Below are positions 36,186-44,849 of a DNA stretch of 64,000 nucleotides, in pieces. The stretch comes from Steroidobacter agaridevorans (GTDB taxonomy: Bacteria > Pseudomonadota > Gammaproteobacteria > Steroidobacterales > Steroidobacteraceae), in the NCBI RefSeq assembly GCF_009932555.1, contig NZ_BLJO01000011.1:140292-204291 (forward strand), written 5' to 3'. Every line of letters begins with the position of its first letter. Position 1 is the stretch's first letter. The notes beneath the pieces are model-generated. The model was not told the DNA's origin. It saw only the letters and a list, made by a program, of their open reading frames with translations, and did not search any database. The position numbers and the translations under genes are program-made.

Positions 36186-36536
36186 ATGAAAACGCTCTTT
36201 GCTTCGATCCCCTAGGTTGCCGCGGCAAGCCCCGGCACCCGGTAAATTGGAGTGGCGCTGAGAAGATACGAGCGCAAGCACCTAAGTAGCCGGGAAAGGA
36301 GCATAGCGAACGGCTGAACATCTGCCGGCGGGATTGACCATATTGTATGCGGCAAGCAGGTAAATATTGGCCTGAATGTGGCCCTGAAGAAGATTTCAGG
36401 GTTCCCTGCAGGCGTACCGGCACTGCGCCACGGCTCGGCCGGGAGCTGTCCAGCCTTTAACTTGTACCGCCGAATCAAAGCCCGTACCCTTGCCGCCGCC
36501 AGCCTATCCGGCCTGATTTGTCTACGAATATTGCCT
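36186..36536. promoter_or_regulatory. Divergent intergenic region between the GGDEF-EAL gene and pcm
   Basis: These 351 bases lie between two outward-facing genes. Short coding frames on both strands are open but show no family similarity or ribosome sites. I looked for a c-di-GMP riboswitch on the side of the GGDEF-EAL gene and for tRNA folds and found neither. It presumably holds both promoters, but I could not pick out convincing hexamers. Confidence 0.35.
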
Positions 36537-37187
36537 ATGAATATCGAGTTGGCCCGCCAGCAGATGATCGAACAGCAGGTGCATGCCTGGGACGTGTTCG
36601 ACGAGCGGGTGTTGAGCACCATGCGCACGGTCCGGCGCGAACAATTCGCCCCGGCGCCCTTCAGCCAGGTCGCCTTCGCCGACGCCTCGATTCCGCTCCC
36701 GGGCGGCCAGTCGATGCTGCCGGCCAAGGTGCACGGCCGCATCCTGCAGGCGCTGTTGCCGAATCCGGCCGACGTCGCGCTGGAAGTCGGCACCGGCAGC
36801 GGTTATCTGAGCGCCTGCCTGGGCCTGCTGGCCGCTCGCGTGCGCACCGTCGAGATCCTGCCCGAGCTGGCCGAGATCGCCCGCCGCAACCTGTTCGCCG
36901 CCGCGGTCAACAACGTGGCCGTGGAAGTGGGCGACGGCATGCAGCTCACTGAACAGTCCAGCTACGACGTGATCGCCGTAACCGGCTCGCTGCCGTTGTA
37001 CGACGAGCGCTTCCAGCAGGCGCTGCGCATCGGCGGCCGCTTGTTCGTGGTGGTCGGCCAGGCGCCGGTGATGGAAGCCTGGAAAGTCACGCGCGTCGGC
37101 GAACGTGAATGGCAGCGCGAGAGCCTGTTCGAAACCGTGCTCGCACCGTTGCTGAACGCGCCGCGCCCGTCCGAATTCGTGTTCTGA
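36537..37187 (+). CDS. pcm: Protein-L-isoaspartate O-methyltransferase family protein
   Basis: This 216-residue methyltransferase belongs to the PCMT family, which uses S-adenosylmethionine to repair isoaspartyl residues. The SAM loop is LEVGTGSGYLSACLG (about 81-95), and the N-terminal QMIEQQVHAWDVFDERVLSTM and the PLPGGQSMLP region match the family. The classical PCMT segment ISxP is only loosely kept (ASIPLPGGQSM), so the precise substrate is open. The ATG at 36537 is the family start; about 50 more codons are open upstream without similarity. It precedes a rhodanese (19-bp gap) and tolC, a gene order seen in related gammaproteobacteria. Confidence 0.85.
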   Translation: MNIELARQQMIEQQVHAWDVFDERVLSTMRTVRREQFAPAPFSQVAFADASIPLPGGQSMLPAKVHGRILQALLPNPADVALEVGTGSGYLSACLGLLAARVRTVEILPELAEIARRNLFAAAVNNVAVEVGDGMQLTEQSSYDVIAVTGSLPLYDERFQQALRIGGRLFVVVGQAPVMEAWKVTRVGEREWQRESLFETVLAPLLNAPRPSEFVF

Positions 37188-37206
37188 TCAAAGTCTCCCC
37201 GCCATC

Positions 37207-37545
37207 ATGAGCACTCCACAGATTGCCGAGATCACCCCGACCGAATTCGTCGCCCGCCGCCAGCGCGGCGATGTGCTGACGCTGCTCGACGTGCGCGAAG
37301 CCTGGGAGCTCGGCGTCGCCAGCGTGCCGGCCGATCAGCAGGCCGTGCACATTCCGATGGGCGAAGTGGCCGAGCGCATCGGCGAGCTCGACCCGAGCAA
37401 GGAAGTCGCGGTGTTGTGCCGTTCAGGACGGCGCAGTCTCGAAGTCGCCAAGTTTCTGCAACAGAATGGTTTCCGCACGGTCAACGTGACCGGCGGCATC
37501 CTCGCGTGGTCACGCGAGCTGGATGCAACCATTCCGACTTATTGA
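37207..37545 (+). CDS. Single-domain rhodanese-like protein
   Basis: This 112-residue protein is one rhodanese domain. The active-site loop CRSGRRS begins with Cys71 and is followed by the helix SLEVAKFLQQNGF. The CH2A-type motif LLDVREAWE is near residue 26. Such proteins transfer sulfane sulfur or act as redox carriers in the cytosol. It lies 19 bp after pcm and 177 bp before tolC. The RSGRRS loop is that of thiosulfate-type rhodaneses, but donor and acceptor are unknown. Confidence 0.9.
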   Translation: MSTPQIAEITPTEFVARRQRGDVLTLLDVREAWELGVASVPADQQAVHIPMGEVAERIGELDPSKEVAVLCRSGRRSLEVAKFLQQNGFRTVNVTGGILAWSRELDATIPTY

Positions 37546-37722
37546 GCGTCTCAAGCCGCATCACTGACCTGGCAGCTCTATGTAGCACCCATGGACGGTG
37601 GCTGAACGCGCCGGGTCTGTGGCATGAATGGTTAAGCTCGTCCGGCGCGCGTGGTCTAGACATAAATTAATTCGCCAGCGTGTCATCATCCGGCGAACGC
37701 AACTGGGACTGGAACGAACAAG

Positions 37723-39141
37723 ATGAAAGTACGCGCTCCGCTCATCGTCGCCGCTTGCAGTCTGATATTGGCTTCGGCGGCGGCCGATGCCGCCGACCTG
37801 CTCACTGTTTATCAACGCGCCTTGCAGAACGATCCGCAGATCCGCGAGGCCGACGCGAACCGTCTGGCGAGCCGCGAATCCAAGCCGCAAGCGCTGGCGG
37901 CGTTGCTGCCGCAGGTCGAAGTCGGCGGCTCGTACAGCAAGTTCGACGAAGACAGCGGCCGTACCACGCTGACCCGCAGCGACCCGTCCAATCCGCTCAG
38001 CCCGCTGGTGCCGATCGACATCACCAGCACCTCCGACATCACCGCCAAACAATATGACATCACGCTGCGCCAGAGCCTGTTCCGCTGGGATCAGTGGATG
38101 ACATTGAAGCGTGCCGATGCGGAAGTGGCACAGGCCGAGGCGGATTATATGTTCGCCCAGCAGGATCTGATTCAGCGCACCTCGGTGCGCTATTTCGATG
38201 TGCTGGCCGCGCAGGACACGGTCGACGCCGCCGAAGCAGCGTTGGAAGCGTTCTCACGTCAGCTCGAGCAAGCGAACAAGCGCTTCGAAGTCGGCTTGAT
38301 CGCCATCACCGACGTTCAGGAAGCCAAGGCCGCCCACGACCAGGCGGCCGCCGCCGTGATCGCAGCCAAGCGCACGCTGGCGACGGCTCGCGAGCTGTTG
38401 CGTGAACTGACCGGCGAATCGTTCGATACATTGGCGACGCCAGTGGATGACATGCCGCTGAAGACTCCCAATCCCGAGAATGAAGAGCAGTGGGTGAGCC
38501 AGGCGCTGGAACAGAATCTCGCGGTCATCTCGGCGCGGCTGGCAACCGACATCGCCAAACAGGATGTGCGCGTCGCGCGCTCCGGCCACCTGCCCGCCAT
38601 CGACCTCGTCGCGAGCCGTGGCGATCAGGATTACACCGGCGATCAGATCGGCCGTAATGAAGCCGGCGTGTCGCGCGCGCCGGCGGATCAAACGCAGACG
38701 ACGGATTCGATCGGCATTCAGGTCACCATCCCGATCTACTCCGGTGGCGCCACCTCCTCGCGCGTCCGTCAGCAGGTTTATCTGCATCGTGCCGCTCGCG
38801 AGCGCCTGGAGCGGGCCAATCGCGAAACCGAACGCTCCGCTCGCGACGCTTATCTCGGCGTGCTGAGCGAGATCTCACGCGTTCGCGCGCTCCGTCAGGC
38901 GCTGGAATCCAGCCGCACGGCGCTGCAAGCCACCGAGGCGGGCTTCGAAGTAGGAACTCGCACCACCGTCGACGTGCTCGATGCGCGCCGTAGGTTGTTC
39001 GAGGCGCAGACCAACTACGCACGCAGCCGATACGACTACATCCTGAATGTATTACAGCTGCAGTTCTCGACCGGCACGCTCGACCGGGCCGACCTGGAAG
39101 AGATCAACGCCTCGCTGAGAGAACGAACGATCACGCGCTGA
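37723..39141 (+). CDS. tolC: TolC family outer-membrane channel
   Basis: This 472-residue protein has a signal peptide (cleavage after ADA, about residue 23) followed by two internal repeats of the outer-membrane efflux fold. The first starts DLLTVYQRALQNDPQIREAD and the second starts NEEQWVSQALEQNLAVISARL. Long coiled-coil helices and the extracellular TDSIGIQVTIPIYSGGATSS strand match TolC. As a trimer it forms the exit duct for type I secretion and multidrug efflux. No partner membrane-fusion or ABC gene is in the window. The ATG at 37723 is 177 bp after the rhodanese stop, so it likely has its own promoter. Confidence 0.92.
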   Translation: MKVRAPLIVAACSLILASAAADAADLLTVYQRALQNDPQIREADANRLASRESKPQALAALLPQVEVGGSYSKFDEDSGRTTLTRSDPSNPLSPLVPIDITSTSDITAKQYDITLRQSLFRWDQWMTLKRADAEVAQAEADYMFAQQDLIQRTSVRYFDVLAAQDTVDAAEAALEAFSRQLEQANKRFEVGLIAITDVQEAKAAHDQAAAAVIAAKRTLATARELLRELTGESFDTLATPVDDMPLKTPNPENEEQWVSQALEQNLAVISARLATDIAKQDVRVARSGHLPAIDLVASRGDQDYTGDQIGRNEAGVSRAPADQTQTTDSIGIQVTIPIYSGGATSSRVRQQVYLHRAARERLERANRETERSARDAYLGVLSEISRVRALRQALESSRTALQATEAGFEVGTRTTVDVLDARRRLFEAQTNYARSRYDYILNVLQLQFSTGTLDRADLEEINASLRERTITR

Positions 39142-39230
39142 TCCAACGGAACTCGACCCGCATCGGAGCGTTGCCGTTTTATCACGCTAGGGACCTGGCG
39201 CCGAAGGATCGGACTTCGACGGAGGCTCTC

Positions 39231-39770
39231 ATGAGCGTCGCTACTCAGCACCCGCCTGGCCGCGAACAACTCGGGACGTTCGGTCCCGAGCCGCAGCCCT
39301 TGTCCTTGCTCGTCAACGGTGAAGTGCGCACCGCGCTCGCCGATCCCGCCACCACGCTGGTGGAATTCCTGCGCGACGCGCTGGGCCTCACCGGCACCAA
39401 GATCGGCTGCGATCGAGGCGCCTGTTCGGCGTGCACGGTATGGATCGATGGCGAGGTCGCGGCCAGCTGCATGACGCTCGCGCTCGATGCGCGCGAACGC
39501 AATATCACCACCATCGAAGGCTTGAGCCGTGAAGGCGAACTGCATCCAGTGCAGCAGGCCTTCATCGACCACGACGCGCTCCAGTGCGGCTTCTGCACGC
39601 CCGGCATGGTGATGAGCTGCGCGCAGCTCGTGAACCGGAATCCCGATTGCACGCTGGACGATGTGAAGACCGCCATCTCCGGTCATCTGTGCCGCTGCGG
39701 AACCTATCCGAACATCTTCAAGGCCACGCTGGCCGCCGCAGCCGCCAGCCGCAAAGGCCAGGCGAAATGA
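39231..39770 (+). CDS. 2Fe-2S subunit of a xanthine-dehydrogenase-type molybdenum hydroxylase
   Basis: This 179-residue subunit carries two [2Fe-2S] clusters. The plant-ferredoxin-type cluster uses CDRGACSACTVWIDG (about residues 60-74) plus a further cysteine near 82. The second uses CGFCTPGM and CRCGTYPNI (about 120-158). It is an electron relay between the molybdopterin and flavin subunits. GGAGG lies eight bases before the ATG at 39231; there is no Tat or Sec signal. The stop overlaps the start of the large subunit (ATGA). It resembles the PaoA/YagT, CoxS group. Confidence 0.93.
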   Translation: MSVATQHPPGREQLGTFGPEPQPLSLLVNGEVRTALADPATTLVEFLRDALGLTGTKIGCDRGACSACTVWIDGEVAASCMTLALDARERNITTIEGLSREGELHPVQQAFIDHDALQCGFCTPGMVMSCAQLVNRNPDCTLDDVKTAISGHLCRCGTYPNIFKATLAAAAASRKGQAK

Positions 39771-42142
39771 GCGCCGACGCTTTCGAACAGCGCTCGCTGT
39801 CCGCCGGCATCGTCGGCGCAGCCGTCAAACAGGTCACTCGCAAAGTCCCGCAAGGCGAGCCGCCTCCGTGGCCTGCAAACGCGGAGCTGCAGGTTGTCGG
39901 CAAAGATGTGCCACGCATGGATGCGCTGGACAAGGTCACGGGCCGGGCACGCTACACATTCGACGTGCAGCTGCCGGGAATGTTGTACGCGCGGACACTG
40001 AACAGCACGCTGCCGCACGCTCGTATCAAATCAATCGATACCTCGCGGGCGGAAAAGCATCCCGGTGTCCGCGCCGTTCATGTGCTCGACCGCTTGCTGA
40101 TGGCTGCCGAACTGCGCGATCCCGGTGACGAAGCGAGGGAGCCCTATCCCATCGTGCGCTTCACTGGGCAGCCGATCGCGGCCGTCGCTGCGACATCGGC
40201 GCGAGCCGCGGAAGCGGCGCTCGCATTGATTCGAGTCGAATATGAGCCCATGCCTCATGTCACGGAGTTCGAGGCCGCGATCGACCCGGGCTCTCCTCCG
40301 GTATTTCCTGGCCCCACCGAGCAGCAAGCGACAGCTGGTGGCGGCGGCGCGGCGAAAGGATTGCCGCAGAAAGGCAACCTGCGCGGCCCAAGCAAAGGCG
40401 GCTCACGCGGTGAGATCGAGCGCGGCTTCAAAGAAGCCGATGTCGTCGTCGAAGGCGAATATCGCACTCAGGTTCAGACTCACACGCCGCTCGAACCTCA
40501 TGGTGTCGTCGCCGATTGGCGCGACGAAGAGTTGACGATCTACGCATCGACCCAGCACGTCATGAGCGTGCGCGATGAGGCTGCTGAGATATTCAAGCTG
40601 CCGAAGGAAAAGATCCGCGCCATCAGCGATTACACCGGCGGTGGGTTCGGCGCGAAATATGGCATCGGCAACTACGGCACGCTTGCCATTCACCTGTCGC
40701 GCAAGGCACGTGCTCCCGTTCGCCTGGTGCTGGATCGACGCGAAGAACATGTATCGGTCGGCAATCGTCCGAGCACCCTGCAACGTCTGAAGATCGGTGC
40801 CAAACGCGACGGCTCGCTGACGGCCATCGAGCTGCACAGCTTCGGCACTGGCGGCGTCGCCGCTGGCGCCGGCGTCGGCATGTGTCATCACAGCATGTAT
40901 CCGTGCCCGAATGTAAGCATCGAGCACTACGATGTTTTCACGAACGCCGGTCCCTGCGCTGCATTCCGCGGTCCCGGTCAGACACAAGGAATATTTGCGT
41001 TCGAGCAGGCGATTGACGCCGTCGCCGCCCGCCTCGGCATCGACCCGGTTGCCATGCGAGACAAGATCGACACGCGCGATGCCGACGACGTCCGCGCTCG
41101 AGCGGCGGAGCGTCGCATCGGTGCGGAAAAGATCGGTTGGTCGCGTCGACGTGCGCCGGGCAGCGATGCAGGACCGATCAAGCGCGGCATCGGCATGGCG
41201 CAGTCCATGTGGCCGTACATTGTGAACAGCTACACCACTTGTGAGATACGCATCGCAGGCGATGGCACGGTCGAAGCCTTCTGCGGCACGCAGGACATCG
41301 GCACGGGCACGCGAACTGTGTTTGCTCAAGTCGTCGCCGAAGAATTGGGACTCCGAGCGGAAGATGTGCGAGTTCATGTGGGCGACTCGCGCTTTCCTCC
41401 CGGCCCGCCCTCCGGCGGCAGTCGCGTCACCAGCTCGCTGACGCCCGCCGCGCGTAATGCAGCTCATGCAGCGGCTCGTGACATTGCCTCGCGAGTGGCG
41501 CCGCTGCTGAAAGCACCGCCTGACGAACTCATCTTCAAGAACGGCCGCATCGAACGTCGCGGCGATTCGAAAACCTCGCTCGGTTTCGCCGAAGCATTAC
41601 GGCGCGCCGGCATCGAGACGCTCGTGCATCGAGCCGATCGCCGCGACGACTACGAAGGTTACGCCCGCAAGGCCGGCGAGCTGAATATCAGCCCGCACGC
41701 CATCGGCGGCGTGCAGTTCGCCGAGGTCTGCGTCGATACCCAGACCGGCGCGGTCAAGGTCGAGCGCGTCGTCGCCGTGCACGATTGCGGCCGGCCCATC
41801 AATCCCAAGCTGGTCGAGAGCCAGATTCTCGGCGGTGTGACTCAGGGCGTGAGTTACGCGCTGTACGAAGACCGCCGCCTCGACGCCGCCACCGGCGTGC
41901 AGCTCAACGCAAACATCGACCAATACAAGATCGTCGGCTCTCGCGAGACGCCGCAGATCGAAGTGCATTTGATCGAACTGCTCGGCGGACAGTCTTCCAC
42001 CGACGCCCGCGGCGTCGCAGAGCCCGCAAATGTTGCAACGGCGGCCGCGATCGCCAACGCGTTCTTCAACGCCACGGGCAAGCGCATCTATACGTTGCCC
42101 ATGACACCCGCGAACGTCCTCGCGGCTTTGCGGGCGGAGTGA
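39767..42142 (+). CDS. Molybdopterin-binding large subunit of an aldehyde/xanthine-dehydrogenase-type enzyme
   Basis: This 791-residue subunit houses the molybdenum site. The N-terminal half starts VGKDVPRMDALDKVTGRARYTFDV, the domain shared by the family, and the Q loop is GGGFGAKYG (about 289). The C-terminal part ends with GVAEPANVATAAAIANAFF, where the glutamate of AEP is the expected catalytic base. FRGPGQTQGIFAFE is the substrate-channel segment. Its ATG overlaps the 2Fe-2S subunit stop. Subunit order here is S-L-M, unlike PaoABC. The substrate could be an aldehyde, purine or N-heterocycle, and sequence alone does not decide. Confidence 0.92.
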   Translation: MSADAFEQRSLSAGIVGAAVKQVTRKVPQGEPPPWPANAELQVVGKDVPRMDALDKVTGRARYTFDVQLPGMLYARTLNSTLPHARIKSIDTSRAEKHPGVRAVHVLDRLLMAAELRDPGDEAREPYPIVRFTGQPIAAVAATSARAAEAALALIRVEYEPMPHVTEFEAAIDPGSPPVFPGPTEQQATAGGGGAAKGLPQKGNLRGPSKGGSRGEIERGFKEADVVVEGEYRTQVQTHTPLEPHGVVADWRDEELTIYASTQHVMSVRDEAAEIFKLPKEKIRAISDYTGGGFGAKYGIGNYGTLAIHLSRKARAPVRLVLDRREEHVSVGNRPSTLQRLKIGAKRDGSLTAIELHSFGTGGVAAGAGVGMCHHSMYPCPNVSIEHYDVFTNAGPCAAFRGPGQTQGIFAFEQAIDAVAARLGIDPVAMRDKIDTRDADDVRARAAERRIGAEKIGWSRRRAPGSDAGPIKRGIGMAQSMWPYIVNSYTTCEIRIAGDGTVEAFCGTQDIGTGTRTVFAQVVAEELGLRAEDVRVHVGDSRFPPGPPSGGSRVTSSLTPAARNAAHAAARDIASRVAPLLKAPPDELIFKNGRIERRGDSKTSLGFAEALRRAGIETLVHRADRRDDYEGYARKAGELNISPHAIGGVQFAEVCVDTQTGAVKVERVVAVHDCGRPINPKLVESQILGGVTQGVSYALYEDRRLDAATGVQLNANIDQYKIVGSRETPQIEVHLIELLGGQSSTDARGVAEPANVATAAAIANAFFNATGKRIYTLPMTPANVLAALRAE

Positions 42143-42144
42143 TC

Positions 42145-43110
42145 ATGCGAAGCTTCGAGTGGGTGGATGCGCAGTCGATCGATGAAGCGGCCACACTGCT
42201 GGCTGCAACGACGGCGAACGCGCCGGTGATTGCCAAAGCGGGCGGCATGGATGTGCTCGACCTGATGAAGGAAGGCATCGTCCAGCCGACGCGCGTCGTG
42301 AATCTCAAAGCGATTCGCTCGCTCGGCGATGTGAAACTCGATAACTCAGGGATGCAGCTGGGCGCCCTGGCGACTCTGGCTCAGATCGAACGCCACGCTG
42401 GAATTCGATCGCACTACCGAGCCTTGGCCGAAGCGGCAGCTCACGCCGCCACGCCCCAGGTGAGAAACGCCGCGACCATCGGCGGCAATCTGCTGCAACG
42501 GCCGCGCTGCTGGTATTTCCGCAACGAGCATTTCCATCGCGTCGCCGATCCGGACCATAGCGAGCATCAGCATCACGCGATCTTCGAGAACCAGCAAACA
42601 GTGATGGTTCACGCGTCGACGCTGGCCACGCCGCTGCTTGCTTACGACGCGAGCGTTCATCTCACATTAGGGAAAGGCTCCTCACGGAGCGTTGAGCTGA
42701 AGGACTTCCTGCTGCCGCCGTCGATGAAGCGGGATCGTGACACCATCATCGCCGATGGCGAGATCCTGACTCACATCAGCGTGCCACCGATTCACCCGGC
42801 CACGCGTTGCGCGTATCACAAGCAAACCGAGCGAGACAGTTACGACTGGCCGATTTGTGACGTTGCCGTCGTGCTGCAGATGAATGGCGATACGGTAGCG
42901 AGCGCGAAAATCGTTCTAGGCTGGGTGGCGCCGGTCCCACGGCGAGCCGTGGACGCCGAGGAAATATTGATCAGCCGCCCCCTCGACGACCGCTCCGCCA
43001 GCGAAGCCGCAGCGGCGGCGGTGCACGGCGCGACGCCGCTGGCGAAGAACGCTTACAAAGTGCCTGTGCTCGAAACCGTGATCAAACGGACGATCCTCGC
43101 CGCGAGATAG
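42145..43110 (+). CDS. FAD-binding subunit of the molybdenum hydroxylase
   Basis: This 321-residue protein has the PCMH-type FAD fold, with IAKAGGMDVLDLMKEGI (about 30-46) and RNAATIGGNLLQRPRCWYF (about 108-126). In PaoB-like relatives this second segment is followed by a loop with further cysteines that hold a [4Fe-4S] cluster. Here only the first cysteine (in PRCWYF) remains, and the loop reads NEHFHRVADPDHSEHQHHAI, rich in histidine. The C-terminal subdomain is normal. It starts two bases after the large-subunit stop with a GGCGGAG site. Its position completes the S-L-M operon. Confidence 0.92.
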   Translation: MRSFEWVDAQSIDEAATLLAATTANAPVIAKAGGMDVLDLMKEGIVQPTRVVNLKAIRSLGDVKLDNSGMQLGALATLAQIERHAGIRSHYRALAEAAAHAATPQVRNAATIGGNLLQRPRCWYFRNEHFHRVADPDHSEHQHHAIFENQQTVMVHASTLATPLLAYDASVHLTLGKGSSRSVELKDFLLPPSMKRDRDTIIADGEILTHISVPPIHPATRCAYHKQTERDSYDWPICDVAVVLQMNGDTVASAKIVLGWVAPVPRRAVDAEEILISRPLDDRSASEAAAAAVHGATPLAKNAYKVPVLETVIKRTILAAR

Positions 43111-43114
43111 AGCG

Positions 43115-43318
43115 TCAGCCCCGATAGCCCAACAGGCGAGCCGGCAGGAACAGCACGGCTTTGATGAAGGCCAACAACGCCTCCAAAACCACCGCCACCG
43201 CCCGGAACGGCAGCGACAGCAGCCACAGGAGCGGCAGCAGGAAAATGGCGAGCAGCGCCAGCGGCCAGGCAACCACGAACAGCACGCACCAGACGAGCAC
43301 TACCAGCACGAAAGACAT
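43115..43318 (-). CDS. Small hydrophobic membrane protein
   Basis: This 67-residue product is nearly all hydrophobic (SFVLVVLVWCVLFVVAWPL and similar), likely two membrane helices with an arginine near the C terminus. I do not recognise a family. AAGGAG followed by six bases precedes the ATG at 43318; an in-frame ATG two codons earlier touches the ribosome site directly and is less likely. It is convergent with the FAD-subunit gene and lies in the same direction as, and 94 bp beyond the stop of, the acyl-CoA dehydrogenase gene. Confidence 0.65.
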   Translation of the reverse strand: MSFVLVVLVWCVLFVVAWPLALLAIFLLPLLWLLSLPFRAVAVVLEALLAFIKAVLFLPARLLGYRG

Positions 43319-43412
43319 TGCCATCTCCTTCAACGGCGCCGCCAATCCGGCGCTCTCGTTGCTTGAGACGTGCCACCGCTGCCTAAGGTTGCAGCGGTGG
43401 CGAAACCGCCGG

Positions 43413-44675
43413 TCAACTCCCGCGAGTAACCGGCATCTCCACCTCAGCTCCCGGCCTCGGGACATGCCGCGCCAACTCCAACTTGGCGATCGCGTTCCGG
43501 TGAACCTCATCCGGTCCGTCAGCCAGGCGCAGCGTCCTCTGCCCCGCCCACAACTTCGCCAGCGGGAAGTCATTCGACACACCGCCCGCGCCGTGCGCCT
43601 GAATCGCCCAATCCAACACCTGCAGCGTCATGTTGGGAACAACGACCTTGATCAGCGCAATCTCCTGCTTCGCGACCTTATTCCCAACCGTGTCCATCAT
43701 GTACGCCGCACGCAGCACCAAAAGCCGCGCCTGATCGATCATGCAACGTGCGTCCGCGATGCGCTCGTGCCACACCGACTGCGCCGACACCGGCTTTCCA
43801 AACGCCACACGCGAGCTCAACCGCTTGCACATCAACTCGATCGCCCGCTCCGCGACGCCGATCGACCGCATGCAATGATGAATGCGCCCCGGCCCCAAGC
43901 GACCCTGCGCGATTTCAAAGCCCCGTCCCTCGCCGAGCAAGATGTTCGACGCCGGCACACGCACATCTTTGAGATCGACTTCCGCGTGACCGTGAGGCGC
44001 ATCGTCGTACCCGAACACCGGCAGATGACGCATCACCGTCACGCCCTTGGCATCCGCCGGCACCAGAATCATCGACTGTTGCTGATGTTTGCCCGCCTCG
44101 GGATTGGTCTTGCCCATGACGATGTAGAGCTTGCAGCGGGGATCGTTCGCGCCGCTCGACCACCACTTGCGGCCGTTGATCACATACTCGTCGCCCTCGC
44201 GGCGAATGCTGCATTCGATGTTGGTCGCATCCGACGACGCCACCGCCGGCTCCGTCATGAGAAACGCCGAGCGGATCTCTCCCTTGAGCAAAGGCGCCAG
44301 CCACTTATCCTTGTGAGCCTCAGTGCCATAGCGCTCGATCGTCTCCATGTTGCCGGTATCCGGCGCGGCGCAATTGAACACTTCCGGCGCCCAGGGCACG
44401 CGGCCCATGATTTCGCACAGGGGCGCGTATTCCAGATTCGACAAGCCTTCCGGCGCTCGCGGCGAATGCGGCAGGAACAGGTTCCACAGGCCGGCGGCCC
44501 GCGCTTTGACCTTCAACTCCTCGATGATCCCGGTCGGAATGAACGCATCGCCGTTGCGGCGGTTCTGCGCCACTTCGTTCTCGTAGACCTTTTCGTTCGG
44601 ATAGATGTGCTCATCGAAGAACTTCAGCAGGCGCGCCTGCAGTTCGCGCACGCGTGGGCTGTATTCGAAATCCAT
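43413..44675 (-). CDS. Acyl-CoA dehydrogenase family protein
   Basis: This 420-residue flavoprotein has the acyl-CoA dehydrogenase N-terminal helical domain, a central beta domain ([28 protein letters not shown]) and a C-terminal helical domain. The [20 protein letters not shown] and [16 protein letters not shown] segments are those of ACAD10/11-type and related long-chain enzymes. The start at 44675 (MDFEYSPRV) follows a GGGGAG site by seven bases. It is divergent from a LysR gene with two palindromes between them, so control by that regulator is likely. The substrate chain length cannot be told from sequence. Confidence 0.92.
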   Translation of the reverse strand: MDFEYSPRVRELQARLLKFFDEHIYPNEKVYENEVAQNRRNGDAFIPTGIIEELKVKARAAGLWNLFLPHSPRAPEGLSNLEYAPLCEIMGRVPWAPEVFNCAAPDTGNMETIERYGTEAHKDKWLAPLLKGEIRSAFLMTEPAVASSDATNIECSIRREGDEYVINGRKWWSSGANDPRCKLYIVMGKTNPEAGKHQQQSMILVPADAKGVTVMRHLPVFGYDDAPHGHAEVDLKDVRVPASNILLGEGRGFEIAQGRLGPGRIHHCMRSIGVAERAIELMCKRLSSRVAFGKPVSAQSVWHERIADARCMIDQARLLVLRAAYMMDTVGNKVAKQEIALIKVVVPNMTLQVLDWAIQAHGAGGVSNDFPLAKLWAGQRTLRLADGPDEVHRNAIAKLELARHVPRPGAEVEMPVTRGS

Positions 44676-44748
44676 GCTCGTCTCCCCTCGAGGGTTGCTT
44701 GAATCGGTCGATGCGCTAACTTGCCGCCTGGCCCGGCCGGGGCGCCAA

Positions 44749-44801
44749 TGCATTGTCTGAATGCAGCTGGATCAGCGGTATGCATAGTGCCCCTCATACC
44801 G
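44749..44801. promoter_or_regulatory. Two palindromes in the acd-lysR divergent region
   Basis: TGCATT-N5-AATGCA (44749-44765) contains two T-N11-A arrangements, the core pattern bound by LysR proteins. A second, CGGTATG-N12-CATACCG (44776-44801), lies 10 bases further on. Both fall in the 174 bases between the acyl-CoA dehydrogenase and LysR starts, as operators for an autoregulated divergent pair would. Confidence 0.55.
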
Positions 44802-44849
44802 GAGAATATGGCCGGACAATAGCGCCAGACCAGGGGCGCCGGAGGCGCT

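Noticed and set aside
36186-36536. c-di-GMP (GEMM) riboswitch in front of the GGDEF-EAL gene
   Set aside because: The conserved core with the GCAAA and GGGACGCAAAGCC-type segments is not present in either orientation.
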